Part shown: in pieces, positions 1-10,118 of the stretch | Layout: each line of letters starts with the position of its first letter | How positions within the stretch are numbered: the stretch's first letter is position 1 | Translations under genes and position numbers: made by a program | Assembly: GCF_023701525.1 (NCBI RefSeq) | Contig: NZ_JAMQAW010000011.1 | Coordinates: forward strand, 292,441 to 330,897 | Length of the DNA: 38,457 nucleotides | Direction of reading: 5' to 3' | Origin: Streptomyces albipurpureus | GTDB taxonomy: Bacteria; Actinomycetota; Actinomycetes; Streptomycetales; Streptomycetaceae | Notes under the pieces: model-generated | The model's input: the letters and a program-made list of their open reading frames with translations, nothing else | Told to the model about the DNA's origin: nothing | Databases searched by the model: none

Positions 1-10
1 GCCGGGAAGG

Positions 11-47
11 CCCCGGTCGCCCGTCACCGCTGCACGAGCGACCGGGG
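11..47. terminator. Hairpin, probable terminator of an upstream gene
   Basis: Perfect 10-bp inverted repeat, CCCCGGTCGC at 11-20 and GCGACCGGGG at 38-47, with a 17-nt loop and no T-run, as is common for streptomycete terminators. No gene belonging to it is visible in the window, so it presumably ends a gene to the left. The rest of 48-347 contains no convincing gene; it should hold the promoter of the hydroxylase that starts at 348. Confidence 0.45.
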
Positions 48-347
48 GCAAGCGGACGGCCCCGCCAGCAGACAGACCCCGGAGTCCGCGACATCGCCCA
101 CGCTCCTCCGCCGGGACGCTCCTCCGGCCCCACGGCCCTACCAACGGCGGCGGCCACGGGCAACGGCCGGCCCTTGGGCGAGCCCAAGGCGGCTTCCACA
201 AGGGGTAGTTGCCCAAGGCCCCCGCGTTCATCGGCGAGGGGCTCGAAACAACCCGGAGTCCGCGCGGGGATCCCTCCGCGCCCCTGACCGACCGGTGCGC
301 CCACGCGCCGGCGACCACCTCGGACAGCTCAGTATCGAGAGGCTTCG

Positions 348-2117
348 ATGCGTACCATCGACACATCCGTGCTCATTGTTGGGGCAGGTCCGGCCGGTTT
401 GACGGCCACGGCCCTGCTCGCCCGCTCGGGCGTTCAGACGATCACCGTGACCAAGTACGGGGGCACGGCGAACTCGCCGCGCGCCCACATCACCAACCAG
501 CGCTCGGGCGAGGTCTTCAGGGACCTCGGCATCGAGGACCGGGTGGCCGCGTTGGCCACCCCCCACCACCTGATGGGGAACAACGTCTGGGCCACCAGCT
601 TCACCGGCCAGGAGATCGCCCGACTGATGACCTGGGGCGCGGGCATCGAACGCAACGCCGACTACCAGGCCTCCAGCCCCTCCCAGATGTGCAACGCACC
701 CCAGCACATCCTTGAACCAGTGATCCTGGAAGCCGCCCGGGAGTCGGGCGCGGACATCCGGTTCGCCACCGAACTCGTGGCGATCAGCCAGGACGAGGAC
801 GGCGTGCTCGCCACCGTCCGCGAGCGCACCACCGGCTCCGAGTACGCCATCCGCGCCCAGTACGTGATCGGGGCCGACGGGGGCCGCAGCACCGTCGCCA
901 CCCGGCTCGGCTTCACCTTCGACGGCGAGAGCGGCCTCGGCGCCGCGGTCAACGTATGGCTGGAGGCCGACCTCACCCCCTACACCGCGCACCGGCCGGG
1001 CACCCTGTACTGGATGTGCCAGCCGGGCAACGACTACTGGGTCGGCAGTGGCACCTTCATCTGTGTGAAGCCGTGGACCGAGTGGGTCATGCTCTTCATG
1101 TACGACCCCGCTGACGGCGAACCCGATATCAGCGAGGAGGCGATGCTGGCCCGCGCCCGGACCACCATCGGCGACCCCGAGGTCGCGGTACGCATCAAGG
1201 CGGTCAGCCGCTGGGAGATCAACCACCTGGTCGCCGCCGAGTACCGCAAGGGGCGCGCGTTCCTCGTCGGTGACGCCGCACACCGGCACCCACCCGCCAA
1301 TGGACTGGGCTCCAACACCTCGATCCAGGACTCCTACAACCTGGCCTGGAAACTCGCCGCGGTCGTCCACGGGCAGGCAGGCCCGGAACTGCTCGACAGC
1401 TACGACGCGGAACGCCGCCCGGTGGGAAAGCAGGTCGTGGACCGCGCCATGAAGAGCGTGGCCGACATGCTCCCCATCTCCCAGGCCCTGGGATTCAGAC
1501 CTGGGCAGAGCGCGGAGGAGGGCTGGGCGAGCCTGGCCGAGGTCTTCGCCGACAGCGACGCCGCACAGCAGCGCCGCACCGCGCTGAAGCAGGCCGTGGC
1601 ACTCCAGAACTACCAGTTCAACAGCCACGGCGTGGAGATGGGCCAACGATATGACTCCGGTGCCGTCATCGACGACGGCACCCCGTATCCGCCCTTTGAG
1701 CGCGACCCCGAGCTCTACTACCACCCCACCACCCACCCCGGGGCCTACCTCCCCCACGCCTGGCTGCAACACGGCACCCAACGCCTCTCCACCCTCGACC
1801 TCGCCGGAAGAGGGAGCTTCTCCCTGATCACCGGAGTCGGCGGCGAACCCTGGCTGGACGCGGCGAAGAAGATGGCCGCCGAATACCGCATCGACCTCCC
1901 CGCGCACAGCGTCGGCGCCCGGTGCGCCTACGACGACGTGTACGGGGACTGGGCCGACCTCCGCGAGATCACCGACCACGGATGCCTACTCATCCGCCCG
2001 GACCGGCACATCGCCTGGCGCAGCCATGACCTGCCCGCCGACCCCGAGCAGGCACTGCGCGAGGCACTGGACCGGATACTGGCCCGCCCTGCCGCGGTGC
2101 GCCGCCCGGCGAACTGA
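348..2117 (+). CDS. FAD-dependent aromatic hydroxylase (TfdB/PheA-like), copy 1
   Basis: 589 aa, the usual length for group A flavoprotein monooxygenases of the phenol/2,4-dichlorophenol hydroxylase type. These hydroxylate a phenolic ring with NAD(P)H and O2. Visible motifs are the dinucleotide-binding GAGPAG (12-17), the DG motif GADGGR (175-180) and the second FAD motif GDAAHRHPPANGLGSN (308-323). The last ~150 residues match the position of the thioredoxin-like C-terminal domain of the family. The ATG at 348 follows GAGAGG at suitable spacing. The gene heads a unit with the CoA-transferase genes (91-bp gap). A close paralogue lies at 6527-8272 with nearly the same motif spacing. The substrate cannot be read from the sequence; a role in aromatic catabolism is inferred from the neighbours, though such enzymes also tailor polyketides. 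Confidence 0.88.
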   Translation: MRTIDTSVLIVGAGPAGLTATALLARSGVQTITVTKYGGTANSPRAHITNQRSGEVFRDLGIEDRVAALATPHHLMGNNVWATSFTGQEIARLMTWGAGIERNADYQASSPSQMCNAPQHILEPVILEAARESGADIRFATELVAISQDEDGVLATVRERTTGSEYAIRAQYVIGADGGRSTVATRLGFTFDGESGLGAAVNVWLEADLTPYTAHRPGTLYWMCQPGNDYWVGSGTFICVKPWTEWVMLFMYDPADGEPDISEEAMLARARTTIGDPEVAVRIKAVSRWEINHLVAAEYRKGRAFLVGDAAHRHPPANGLGSNTSIQDSYNLAWKLAAVVHGQAGPELLDSYDAERRPVGKQVVDRAMKSVADMLPISQALGFRPGQSAEEGWASLAEVFADSDAAQQRRTALKQAVALQNYQFNSHGVEMGQRYDSGAVIDDGTPYPPFERDPELYYHPTTHPGAYLPHAWLQHGTQRLSTLDLAGRGSFSLITGVGGEPWLDAAKKMAAEYRIDLPAHSVGARCAYDDVYGDWADLREITDHGCLLIRPDRHIAWRSHDLPADPEQALREALDRILARPAAVRRPAN

Positions 2118-2208
2118 CCCCGCGGCCCCGCGCGTTCCCTCACCGGCCAGACCCTGGCGTCCGCGCGAGCCGACCAACGCCAACCGCGCCTTTCCCCGAA
2201 GAGGTCCC

Positions 2209-2997
2209 ATGGACAAGACACTTCCCTCCGCCGCACTGGCGGTCGGCGACATCGGCGATGGAGCATCCATCGCGGCGGGTGGCTTCGGCCTCTGCGGAAT
2301 CCCGAGCTTGCTGATCGGAGCTCTACTGGACACCGGAGTAAGCCGACTCCATGTGGTGTCGAACAACTGCGGTGTCGATGACTGGGGACTCGGCCTGCTG
2401 TTGACAGCCGGCCGCATCGCCCGGGTCACAGCGTCCTACGTGGGTGAGAACAAGGAGTTCGCGCGTCAGTATCTGGCGGGCGAACTGGAGTTGGAACTCA
2501 CCCCGCAGGGCACCCTGGCGGAGCGACTACGCGCCGGTGGGGTGGGAGTCCCGGCCTTCTACACCCCCGCTGGCGTCGGAACGCAGATCGCCGAGGGCGG
2601 ACTGCCGTGGCGGTACGGGCCGAACGGACAGGTCGCGGTGGCCTCCCCCGCCAAGGAGTCGCGCACCTTCGGTGACCGGGTCCATGTCCTGGAGCAGGCC
2701 ATCACCACCGACTTCGCACTGGTACGGGCGGCGAAGGCGGACCGGCACGGCAACCTCGTCTTCCACGCATCCGCACGGAACTTCAACCCGCTGGTGGCGA
2801 TGGCCGGGAAGATCACCATCGTCGAGGCCGAGGAACTGGTCGAACCGGGCGAGCTGGAACCCGACGAGATCCATCTGCCCGGTGTGTTCGTCCAGCGCGT
2901 CATCGTCGCCTCGCCCGGGGACCCCCGGGCCGCCAAGCGCATCGAGCGACGGACCGTGAGTACCCCTTCCGGCGCAGGCTCACCAACGCCGCGGTGA
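2209..2997 (+). CDS. 3-oxoacid/3-oxoadipate CoA-transferase, subunit A
   Basis: 262 aa from the ATG at 2209; the frame is open further upstream, but this start follows GAAGAGG and fits the family length. Class I CoA-transferase alpha subunit (ScoA/PcaI type): together with subunit B it moves CoA from succinyl-CoA to a 3-oxoacid. The glycine-rich GGFGLCGIP near residue 25 and the segment VVSNNCG are family signatures. The C-terminal tail (STPSGAGSPTPR) is not conserved. It lies between the hydroxylase and subunit B (70-bp gap), so the complex probably activates a ring-cleavage product. Whether the substrate is acetoacetate or 3-oxoadipate cannot be decided by eye. Confidence 0.88.
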   Translation: MDKTLPSAALAVGDIGDGASIAAGGFGLCGIPSLLIGALLDTGVSRLHVVSNNCGVDDWGLGLLLTAGRIARVTASYVGENKEFARQYLAGELELELTPQGTLAERLRAGGVGVPAFYTPAGVGTQIAEGGLPWRYGPNGQVAVASPAKESRTFGDRVHVLEQAITTDFALVRAAKADRHGNLVFHASARNFNPLVAMAGKITIVEAEELVEPGELEPDEIHLPGVFVQRVIVASPGDPRAAKRIERRTVSTPSGAGSPTPR

Positions 2998-3067
2998 CCG
3001 CGAACAGACCTCGCTCCGGCGTTCCGGGGCCCCACTCATCGGTGTTGTGCGCAGAAGGAGAACGACC

Positions 3068-3724
3068 GTGGCTCTGACCAGGGACCAGATGGCGGCCAGG
3101 GCCGCACAGGAATTGGCCGACGGACAGTACGTCAACCTCGGCATCGGCCTGCCCACCCTCATCCCCAATCACCTCCCCGACGGTGTCGAGGTGATGTTGC
3201 ACAGTGAGAACGGCATTCTCGGGGTCGGCTCCTACCCCCTCCCGGAGGATGTGGACCCCGACCTGATCAATGCGGGCAAGGAGACGGTGACCACGCTGCC
3301 GGGCGCCTCGTTCTTCGATTCTTCCCTCAGTTTCGGGATGATCCGGGGCGGCCATCTCGATGTCGCGATCCTGGGCGGGATGCAGGTCTCCGCCACCGGC
3401 GATCTGGCCAACTGGGTCGTCCCCGGCAAGATGGTCAAGGGCATGGGCGGGGCGATGGATCTGGTGCACGGCGCCCGGCGGGTGATCGTACTGATGGAAC
3501 ACCTCACCAAGGACGGCGCGCACCGGATCCTCGACAGCTGCACTCTGCCCCTGACCGGTCGCCGCGTGGTCCATCGCGTCATCACGGACCTGGCGGTCCT
3601 GGACATCGGACCGGACGGTCCGATACTGCGGGAGACGGCACCGGGCGTCACCGTCGACGACATCCGGGAAAGGACCCAGCCGGCGCTCCTGGTGCCGACT
3701 CCGCCGGTGACCATGGCGGTCTAG
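3068..3724 (+). CDS. 3-oxoacid/3-oxoadipate CoA-transferase, subunit B
   Basis: 218 aa from GTG 3068, chosen because AGAAGGAGA ends seven bases upstream; an in-frame GTG at 3047 has no such site. Class I CoA-transferase beta subunit (ScoB/PcaJ type). The catalytic glutamate is E47 in SENGILGVG, which forms the glutamyl-CoA thioester intermediate. GIGLPTLIP and the GGxMDLVxGA-like segment (GGAMDLVHGA) are also family landmarks. The final codons, including the TAG stop, lie in the first copy of a 41-bp tandem duplication, so the stop codon has a mutated twin (CAG) just downstream. Confidence 0.9.
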   Translation: MALTRDQMAARAAQELADGQYVNLGIGLPTLIPNHLPDGVEVMLHSENGILGVGSYPLPEDVDPDLINAGKETVTTLPGASFFDSSLSFGMIRGGHLDVAILGGMQVSATGDLANWVVPGKMVKGMGGAMDLVHGARRVIVLMEHLTKDGAHRILDSCTLPLTGRRVVHRVITDLAVLDIGPDGPILRETAPGVTVDDIRERTQPALLVPTPPVTMAV

Positions 3725-3785
3725 CCCCTGGGCCCGATGGGGCCCCGGTGACCATGGCGGTCCAGCCCCTGGGCCCGATGGGGCG
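3704..3785. repeat. 41-bp tandem duplication of the 3' end of the CoA-transferase B gene
   Basis: Copy 1 is 3704-3744 and copy 2 is 3745-3785. They match at 39 of 41 positions. One difference turns the TAG stop (3722-3724) into CAG in copy 2; the other is the last base. The period is not a multiple of three, so copy 2 is not an in-frame extension. It sits directly before the terminator hairpin. Confidence 0.9.
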
Positions 3786-3825
3786 GGCCCGCACCCCTGG
3801 ACTTCGCCGTCCTGGGGTGCGGGCC
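3786..3825 (+). terminator. Terminator of the hydroxylase/CoA-transferase unit
   Basis: Arms GGCCCGCACCCC (3786-3797) and GGGGTGCGGGCC (3814-3825) are perfectly complementary. Inside, after a T-T mismatch, GGAC and GTCC pair around the loop TTCGCC. A long GC stem without a T-run is typical of streptomycetes. Its core GCCCGCACCC recurs in the hairpin at 9584-9624. Confidence 0.75.
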
Positions 3826-4259
3826 TCGTACGCGTTGGACCGACCCGCTCGCAGCAGCGTGCCGCACCGAGGGCTTCGCCCCCTCTCAGGCCGCCCCCTT
3901 CGACGCCACAGGGCTGCTCACCACCCTCGTGGAGCCTGCCGCGCCCTATCCCGGCAACAGCGGGACGACCCGGCATCCGCTGGCGCGGCACATCCTCGGC
4001 GTTCTCGCAACTCGGGCAGGAATACCCGCCAAAACACTCATGTTACATTCATGCGCATACAAAAGGATTCGGATGGGAACTGCCCGAAGCGGCACCTGGG
4101 CAGTGACACCGCAGGGAACCCGGCCACCGGTACGGACCGCACGCCCCGTCGTGGCGACGGAACCTTCTCCCACTTCCGAATCACGGCAGCCCTCAGTGCC
4201 GCGCGGCGGCTGCCCTCTCTCCTCGATCACCATCCTCTGAGGTCTGAGAGAGGACGACG
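3826..4259. other. Intergenic stretch before the RsbW-like gene
   Basis: No convincing gene. Around 4025-4070 the composition turns AT-richer (a stretch with CAAAACACTCATGTTACATT), which is the likely promoter zone for the gene at 4260, though no clean -35/-10 pair can be assigned. Short open frames here have poor third-position GC bias and no recognisable product. Confidence 0.3.
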
Positions 4260-4721
4260 ATGCTCCCCTCCGACGGTGTGAACACCCCGACCGCCGCCAT
4301 CCCCTGCCCCCGGCCCACGAGCCCTCACGCCCTGCTGGCGCTCCCTTCCCAAGGGGAGTGGGTGGCGACCGCGCGCCGCTTCACCACGGACCTGCTCCGC
4401 TCCTGGAAGGTCACCGACGAGGACCAGGAGTCCGCGGTGCTCATCGTGGACGAGTTGACCGTCAACGCGGTGCAGCACGGCCACGCCGACACCACACTGG
4501 CCGTGGCGCTGGAGGACGGGATGCTGCTGATCGCCGTCGCCGACTCCGGGGCGTGTGTGTCCCATCAGCCAGCGGAGGGGTTCGACCCCGACGAGCACGG
4601 GCGGGGCACCCACATCGTGGAGTTCCTCGCGCACCGGATGCATGTCCAGCTGGAGGAACACGGCTGCCGGGTGAGTGTGGCACTGCGGGTGGCAGCCGAT
4701 GATCCGAGCGGGCAACGGTAG
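4260..4721 (+). CDS. RsbW/SpoIIAB-like ATP-binding regulatory protein (HATPase_c_2)
   Basis: 153 aa. It carries the GHKL-type ATP-binding boxes of anti-sigma-factor kinases: the N box ELTVNAVQHGHA, the G1 box VADSGA and the glycine-rich G2 segment DEHGRGTHIV. The ATG at 4260 follows AGAGGACG. In streptomycetes such small proteins are very numerous; some bind sigma factors, and partners are often encoded elsewhere. Here there is no adjacent sigma factor, anti-anti-sigma factor or phosphatase, so no target can be named. The N-terminal ~25 residues are proline-rich and probably unstructured. It is flanked by two long non-coding gaps and is probably monocistronic. Confidence 0.85.
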   Translation: MLPSDGVNTPTAAIPCPRPTSPHALLALPSQGEWVATARRFTTDLLRSWKVTDEDQESAVLIVDELTVNAVQHGHADTTLAVALEDGMLLIAVADSGACVSHQPAEGFDPDEHGRGTHIVEFLAHRMHVQLEEHGCRVSVALRVAADDPSGQR

Positions 4722-4997
4722 GCGGCCCGCATGTCCGCCGGCCTGTCGATTCACGCCCCATGGGCGGATTCCCCCGCCGATTCCCCTCCTGGCCCGGAAG
4801 CGCGGCCCCACGTCAGGGCAGGAACAGGGGCCGCGCTCCCGGAGTCGGCGGCGTCTCGGTTCGCCCGCTGTCCGCGGGCGATGCCACCAGACGCCTCGAT
4901 GGCCACGATCGCGCCGGGCGCGGCTCAGCGCGGCGGGCAGCGAGGGGCCGCGGAAGGCCGGCGGTGGAGCACGCCATACACCCCTGGAACCGTTATA

Positions 4998-5051
4998 GAC
5001 CTATCTTTTTCGATAGGTCAATCAATTTTCGAATGTTTACTAGATATTCGA
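4998..5051. promoter_or_regulatory. Two adjacent palindromes in an AT-rich island (possible operators)
   Basis: GACCTATC (4998-5005) and GATAGGTC (5012-5019) form a perfect 8-bp inverted repeat around TTTTTC. Ten bases on, TCGAAT (5029-5034) and ATTCGA (5046-5051) form a second one. This AT-rich patch stands out sharply from ~70% GC surroundings, about 500 bp upstream of the dioxygenase gene. It could be an operator for a regulator encoded elsewhere, or a small hairpin; the sequence cannot tell which. Confidence 0.4.
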
Positions 5052-5293
5052 CTATCGTGGCCGCTCTGCTCTCCGATCGATCGTCTGGGTGCGCACCCAC
5101 TCCCCCTCCGGTCGATTCACGCAGGTCGGGCACCGAGTCCCGCTCACTCAAGGGTCCGCCAGGCCGGACGCCGGCCCTCCCCGGCACACCCAGCCCACCC
5201 AGCCCGATCAGGGGCGCCGCTCCCGCTTTCCGCCACGGCGATCGACGTCGAATCAAGGTCACAGCGAAAGTGCAGCAAACTTTCGAAAGCTTA

Positions 5294-5322
5294 TTGACTC
5301 GCCGAATGTCGTGCCGTACACA
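5294..5322 (+). promoter_or_regulatory. Candidate promoter of the dioxygenase-hydroxylase operon
   Basis: TTGACT (5294-5299) and TACACA (5317-5322) are separated by 17 bp and lie in an AT-richer patch about 220 bp before the ATG at 5546. This resembles a housekeeping-type promoter; the -10 match is only moderate. Confidence 0.4.
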
Positions 5323-5545
5323 TATGACATCCGGATGGCAGCCGATGCGGCGGTCGTCCGACAAAGGAGTCGCGAGCCTCGCCCCGCGAGCGTCGTCCGA
5401 CCGCCCCCGGCGGTGGACGCGCCCCCGGTACAGCACCGCTCGACCGGCTTCACCAACCACATACGGGACATCCGCGAACGGCGCACCAGAGGACCGCAGA
5501 GCGGGCTTCTGAGATCACTTCAGCATCCGTAAGGAGTGTGGAACG

Positions 5546-6469
5546 ATGCCGCTCCACCGCCTCAACTCTCTTGTCATCGGAGTGCCCAACGTCGGCGAGA
5601 CATCCGCCTACTACTCCGACTTCGGCCTCACTCAGGACGACGCGGGTTGGTTCACCACCCGCGACGCCGGGCGGCAGCTCAAGATCGTGCACGCTCCCAC
5701 CAGACGTCTGATCGAAGTGAGCATGGGCGTCGACGACTCCGACGACCTGGACCGGATCGCCGGCCGCCTCGCGAAACTGGACATCCCCTCCTGGCGCGAG
5801 GGCACCGCGTTGGTGACCCATGAGCCCGTCGCCGGGTTTCGCGCGGTGATCCGCATCGCCGACCGCATCCAACAGGCCGAGGAACCGCCGACGCCCTACA
5901 ACGGGCCCGGTCGACTGGAACGCGGGCCCGGGCGTGCCCCCGGAGTACTGCGCAGCCATCCCGTCCGCCCACGCAAACTCGGTCATGTCGTCGTCGGGTC
6001 GACCGACCACGAGGTGACCCGGCGGTTCTTCACGGATGGGCTCGGCTTCAAGACCAGCGACGCCATCAAGGGCCACGGCACCTTCATGCGGTGTTCGACC
6101 GACCACCACAACGTCCTGGTCCTCGCCGCCCCGGTGAACTTTCTGCACCACACGTCCTGGCAGGTCGAGGACATAGACGAAGTCGGCAGAGGTGCCTTCA
6201 GCATGTTGGAGGAGCACCCGGAACGTCATATCTGGGGGCTCGGGCGCCATCACGCGGGCTCGAACTTCTTCTGGTACCTGAAGGACCCGGCGGGCAACTT
6301 CTCCGAGTACTACTCCGACATGGACAGCATCCTCGACGACCAGCTGTGGACTCCCGAGACGTTGGAGGGCGCCAAGGGGCTCTTCAGCTGGGGACCGCCG
6401 CCGCCACCGTCCTTCCTGCGTCCCGAAGACCTCGCGGCGCTGATGACCGGCTCCCACCAGGCCTCATGA
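5546..6469 (+). CDS. Type I extradiol dioxygenase (VOC superfamily, two domains)
   Basis: 307 aa with two vicinal-oxygen-chelate domains. The N-terminal one (~5-100) lacks metal ligands; the C-terminal one (~145-260) is catalytic, as in BphC/catechol 2,3-dioxygenases, which cleave catechols next to the hydroxyls using Fe(II). Putative ligands are H147 (LGHVVVG), H201/H202 (FLHHTSW) and E254 (NFSEYY). Putative second-sphere residues H188, H235/H236 and Y244 are also present, so the enzyme should be active. AAGGAG precedes the ATG closely. It heads an operon with the second aromatic hydroxylase (57-bp gap), which could supply its catechol. No ring-fission hydrolase is visible in the window. The last ~35 residues are a proline-rich tail. 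Confidence 0.85.
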   Translation: MPLHRLNSLVIGVPNVGETSAYYSDFGLTQDDAGWFTTRDAGRQLKIVHAPTRRLIEVSMGVDDSDDLDRIAGRLAKLDIPSWREGTALVTHEPVAGFRAVIRIADRIQQAEEPPTPYNGPGRLERGPGRAPGVLRSHPVRPRKLGHVVVGSTDHEVTRRFFTDGLGFKTSDAIKGHGTFMRCSTDHHNVLVLAAPVNFLHHTSWQVEDIDEVGRGAFSMLEEHPERHIWGLGRHHAGSNFFWYLKDPAGNFSEYYSDMDSILDDQLWTPETLEGAKGLFSWGPPPPPSFLRPEDLAALMTGSHQAS

Positions 6470-6526
6470 CCCTCCCATCAGCCCGATCCCCCCGGCACAC
6501 CGCCCGGCAGAGAGGTCGATCCACCC

Positions 6527-8272
<1,746 letters not shown>

Positions 8273-8293
8273 GCGCCCCCAAGGAGAACCATC

Positions 8294-8800
8294 ATGGAAA
8301 TCGGCCTACTCGTGCTGCGACTGCTCCTCGGCGGGCTCCTCTTCGGGCACGCCGCCCAGAAGATGTTCGGGTGGTTTCGCGGGCACGGCCCGGACGGAAC
8401 CGGCACGGTCTTTGAGACCTGGGGGTTCCGGCCCGGAAAACCGCTGGTCATCCTGGCTGCGGTATGTGAGTTGACCGCCGCGGCTTCGATGGTGCTCGGA
8501 CTGCTGACCGCCCTGGGAGCGGCGATCGCGCTGGGCACGATGCTGGTCGCGGGCTCCGTCAATGTCTCCAAGGGCCTCTGGGCGCAGAGCGGCGGTTATG
8601 AACTCCCCCTGGTGTACGGCGGCCTTGCCATGGGGCTGGGCTTCACCGGGCCCGGGGAGTGGTCGCTCGACCACGCCTTCGGACTGTCGGAGCTGTCCGG
8701 CGCGGGCTGGGGCTCGGCGGCCGTGGCCCTCGGCCTTGCCGCCGGATTGATCCCCATCGCCAGGGCGGCCCGTGAACGCCGTAGCCAGCCCGCTTCTTAG
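8294..8800 (+). CDS. DoxX family membrane protein
   Basis: 168 aa, integral membrane protein. The start EIGLLVLRLLLGGLLFGHAA and the following QKMFGWF, with a large glycine-rich helix, fit the DoxX family. Four hydrophobic segments are visible (about 3-22, 50-70, 74-95 and 130-155). AAGGAGA precedes the ATG by 7 bases; the gene begins 21 bp after the hydroxylase stop, so it is very likely cotranscribed. DoxX-like proteins often accompany oxidoreductase operons, with roles in redox or thiol homeostasis suggested but not settled. Confidence 0.82.
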   Translation: MEIGLLVLRLLLGGLLFGHAAQKMFGWFRGHGPDGTGTVFETWGFRPGKPLVILAAVCELTAAASMVLGLLTALGAAIALGTMLVAGSVNVSKGLWAQSGGYELPLVYGGLAMGLGFTGPGEWSLDHAFGLSELSGAGWGSAAVALGLAAGLIPIARAARERRSQPAS

Positions 8801-8859
8801 CCCTCCCGCTGTCCCCACACACCCGGGCTCCCCCGCGGTGAGAGAGAAAGGCACCACTC

Positions 8860-9576
8860 ATGGTCGGACCAGGTAGTCACGTTGTCGTCATCGGCGGCAC
8901 CAAAGGACTGGGATTCGAGGTGGCGAAGGCCTGCGTCGCGCGCGGCGCTCGCGTCACCCTCACCGGCCGTGACCAGGCCACCGCACAAGCCCGTGCGAAG
9001 GAACTCGGCGATCTCGCGGTCGGCGCCGTCTGTGAACTGACGGACTGGAACTCCATCAGAGCCCTGTTCGCCGAGATGGACGTCGTCGACCACATCGTGC
9101 TCACCGCTCTGGACCGGGACTTCAACACCATCGCCGACTTCCGCCCGGACGACTGCGCCCGGACGACGCTGATGAAGACGGTCGGCTATGCCACCGCCGT
9201 CCATGAGGCGTTGCCGAAGTTCTCCGACGACGCCTCCGTTGTGATGTTCAGCGGACTGTCCATGTGGCGCCCCGTCCCGGGGTCCACGACGATCTCCATG
9301 GCGAACGCGGGGATCATCGGACTGGTCAACTCCCTCGCGGTGGAGGTCCCGCCGGTACGGGTGAACGCGATCACCCCGGGAATCGTCACCGGAACCGCTG
9401 CCGTGGACGACGCGGACGACGTCCGCGCAGACTGGTTCGAGACGATGCGTCAGCGCACCCCCGCGAAACGTCTGCCGACCGCTGACGACATCGTCGCCTC
9501 GACGTTGTTCCTCCTGGAATGCCCCGGCGTCAACGGAGCGAATCTCGTCGTGGACGCCGGAATGCACCTCGCCTGA
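8860..9576 (+). CDS. SDR-fold protein with non-canonical active site
   Basis: 238 aa with a Rossmann N-terminus: VVVIGGTKGLGFE (8-20) replaces the usual TGxxxGIG, followed by R37-D38 in TGRD. The C-terminal half has VRVNAITPGIV, typical of classical short-chain dehydrogenases. However, where YxxxK is expected the protein reads STTISMANAG (142-151): Ile145 stands at the Tyr position and Asn149 at the Lys position. S131 (MFSGLS) may be the serine. It is thus either a catalytically altered SDR or a binding/regulatory member. It is last in the dioxygenase operon and is followed by a strong hairpin. GAAAGG precedes the ATG. Confidence 0.82.
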   Translation: MVGPGSHVVVIGGTKGLGFEVAKACVARGARVTLTGRDQATAQARAKELGDLAVGAVCELTDWNSIRALFAEMDVVDHIVLTALDRDFNTIADFRPDDCARTTLMKTVGYATAVHEALPKFSDDASVVMFSGLSMWRPVPGSTTISMANAGIIGLVNSLAVEVPPVRVNAITPGIVTGTAAVDDADDVRADWFETMRQRTPAKRLPTADDIVASTLFLLECPGVNGANLVVDAGMHLA

Positions 9577-9583
9577 CCGCCGT

Positions 9584-9624
9584 CCCTCGGGTGCGGGCCA
9601 CCGGGAACAGCCCGCACCCGAGGG
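9584..9624 (+). terminator. Terminator of the dioxygenase operon
   Basis: CCCTCGGGTGCGGGC (9584-9598) and GCCCGCACCCGAGGG (9610-9624) form a perfect 15-bp stem around an 11-nt loop, starting 8 bases after the SDR stop codon. It has no T-run. Confidence 0.8.
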
Positions 9625-9686
9625 CGCACAACGCCAAGGACCCAGCCAAGTCCGCACTGATCTCCCTACCGTAAGGAAGACCCGCC

Positions 9687-10118
9687 ATGACCGACACCGG
9701 CCTCCCCCAGTCTCCACGAGCCATAGCGGATGCGTACTTCAAGCGAATGGACGCGGGCCAGGACTTCCTGGACCTGTTCGCCGACGACGCGTACGTCGTT
9801 TTCCCCAAGCACGCTCCGGCCAGGGGCATCGAGGAGGTCCGCGGCCTCTTCGGTGACATCTTCGTGCTGTTCACCTCAGTGGTGCATGAGATCGCCTACT
9901 TCAACCACATCTCCCAGGGGGACCTCCTGGTCGTGGAGGGGACCACCCACGGAGTCCTGGCCGATGGGACGAAGTGGCGTGCTACCGAGGGGCTCGGCGG
10001 GCGGTTCTGCAATGTCTTCGAGATCCGCGACGGGAAGATCCATCGGCTGCACATCTACCTCGACCCCGACTACGGCGACGCCGACACCGCTCGCTACCCC
10101 TGGCTCTCGGCCGCCTGA
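9687..10118 (+). CDS. SnoaL/NTF2-like small protein
   Basis: 143 aa. The N-terminal helix (IADAYFKRMDAGQDFLDLFADDAYVVFPK) and the C-terminal NVFEIRDGKIHRLHIYLDPDYG are typical of the SnoaL/NTF2 cone-shaped fold, used by ketosteroid isomerase-like enzymes, polyketide cyclases and ring-modifying isomerases. TAAGGAAG lies before the ATG, much like the site before the dioxygenase gene. It follows the operon terminator, so it is either expressed by read-through or from its own promoter. A role in rearranging a hydroxylation or ring-cleavage product would fit the location but is not shown. Confidence 0.75.
   Translation: MTDTGLPQSPRAIADAYFKRMDAGQDFLDLFADDAYVVFPKHAPARGIEEVRGLFGDIFVLFTSVVHEIAYFNHISQGDLLVVEGTTHGVLADGTKWRATEGLGGRFCNVFEIRDGKIHRLHIYLDPDYGDADTARYPWLSAA

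Larger units (their letters stand above)
4722..5545. other. 824-bp gene-free gap upstream of the dioxygenase operon
   Basis: Apart from the paired palindromes and a candidate promoter, I see no gene. Open frames on both strands have scrambled arginine/proline-rich translations typical of shadow frames. A second AT-richer patch at 5268-5330 contains the palindrome CTTTCGAAAG and the promoter candidate. The length suggests a complex control region, or a lost regulator gene. Confidence 0.35.

Noticed and set aside
228..1979. Long minus-strand open frame (583 codons) opposite the first hydroxylase
   Set aside because: It is the antisense shadow of a clear flavoprotein gene in high-GC DNA; its translation has no recognisable motifs.
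4993..5460. 155-codon minus-strand frame in the gap before the dioxygenase, considered as a lost regulator
   Set aside because: Poor codon bias, no helix-turn-helix pattern, and its only Lys/Ile-rich part comes from the AT-rich palindrome island.
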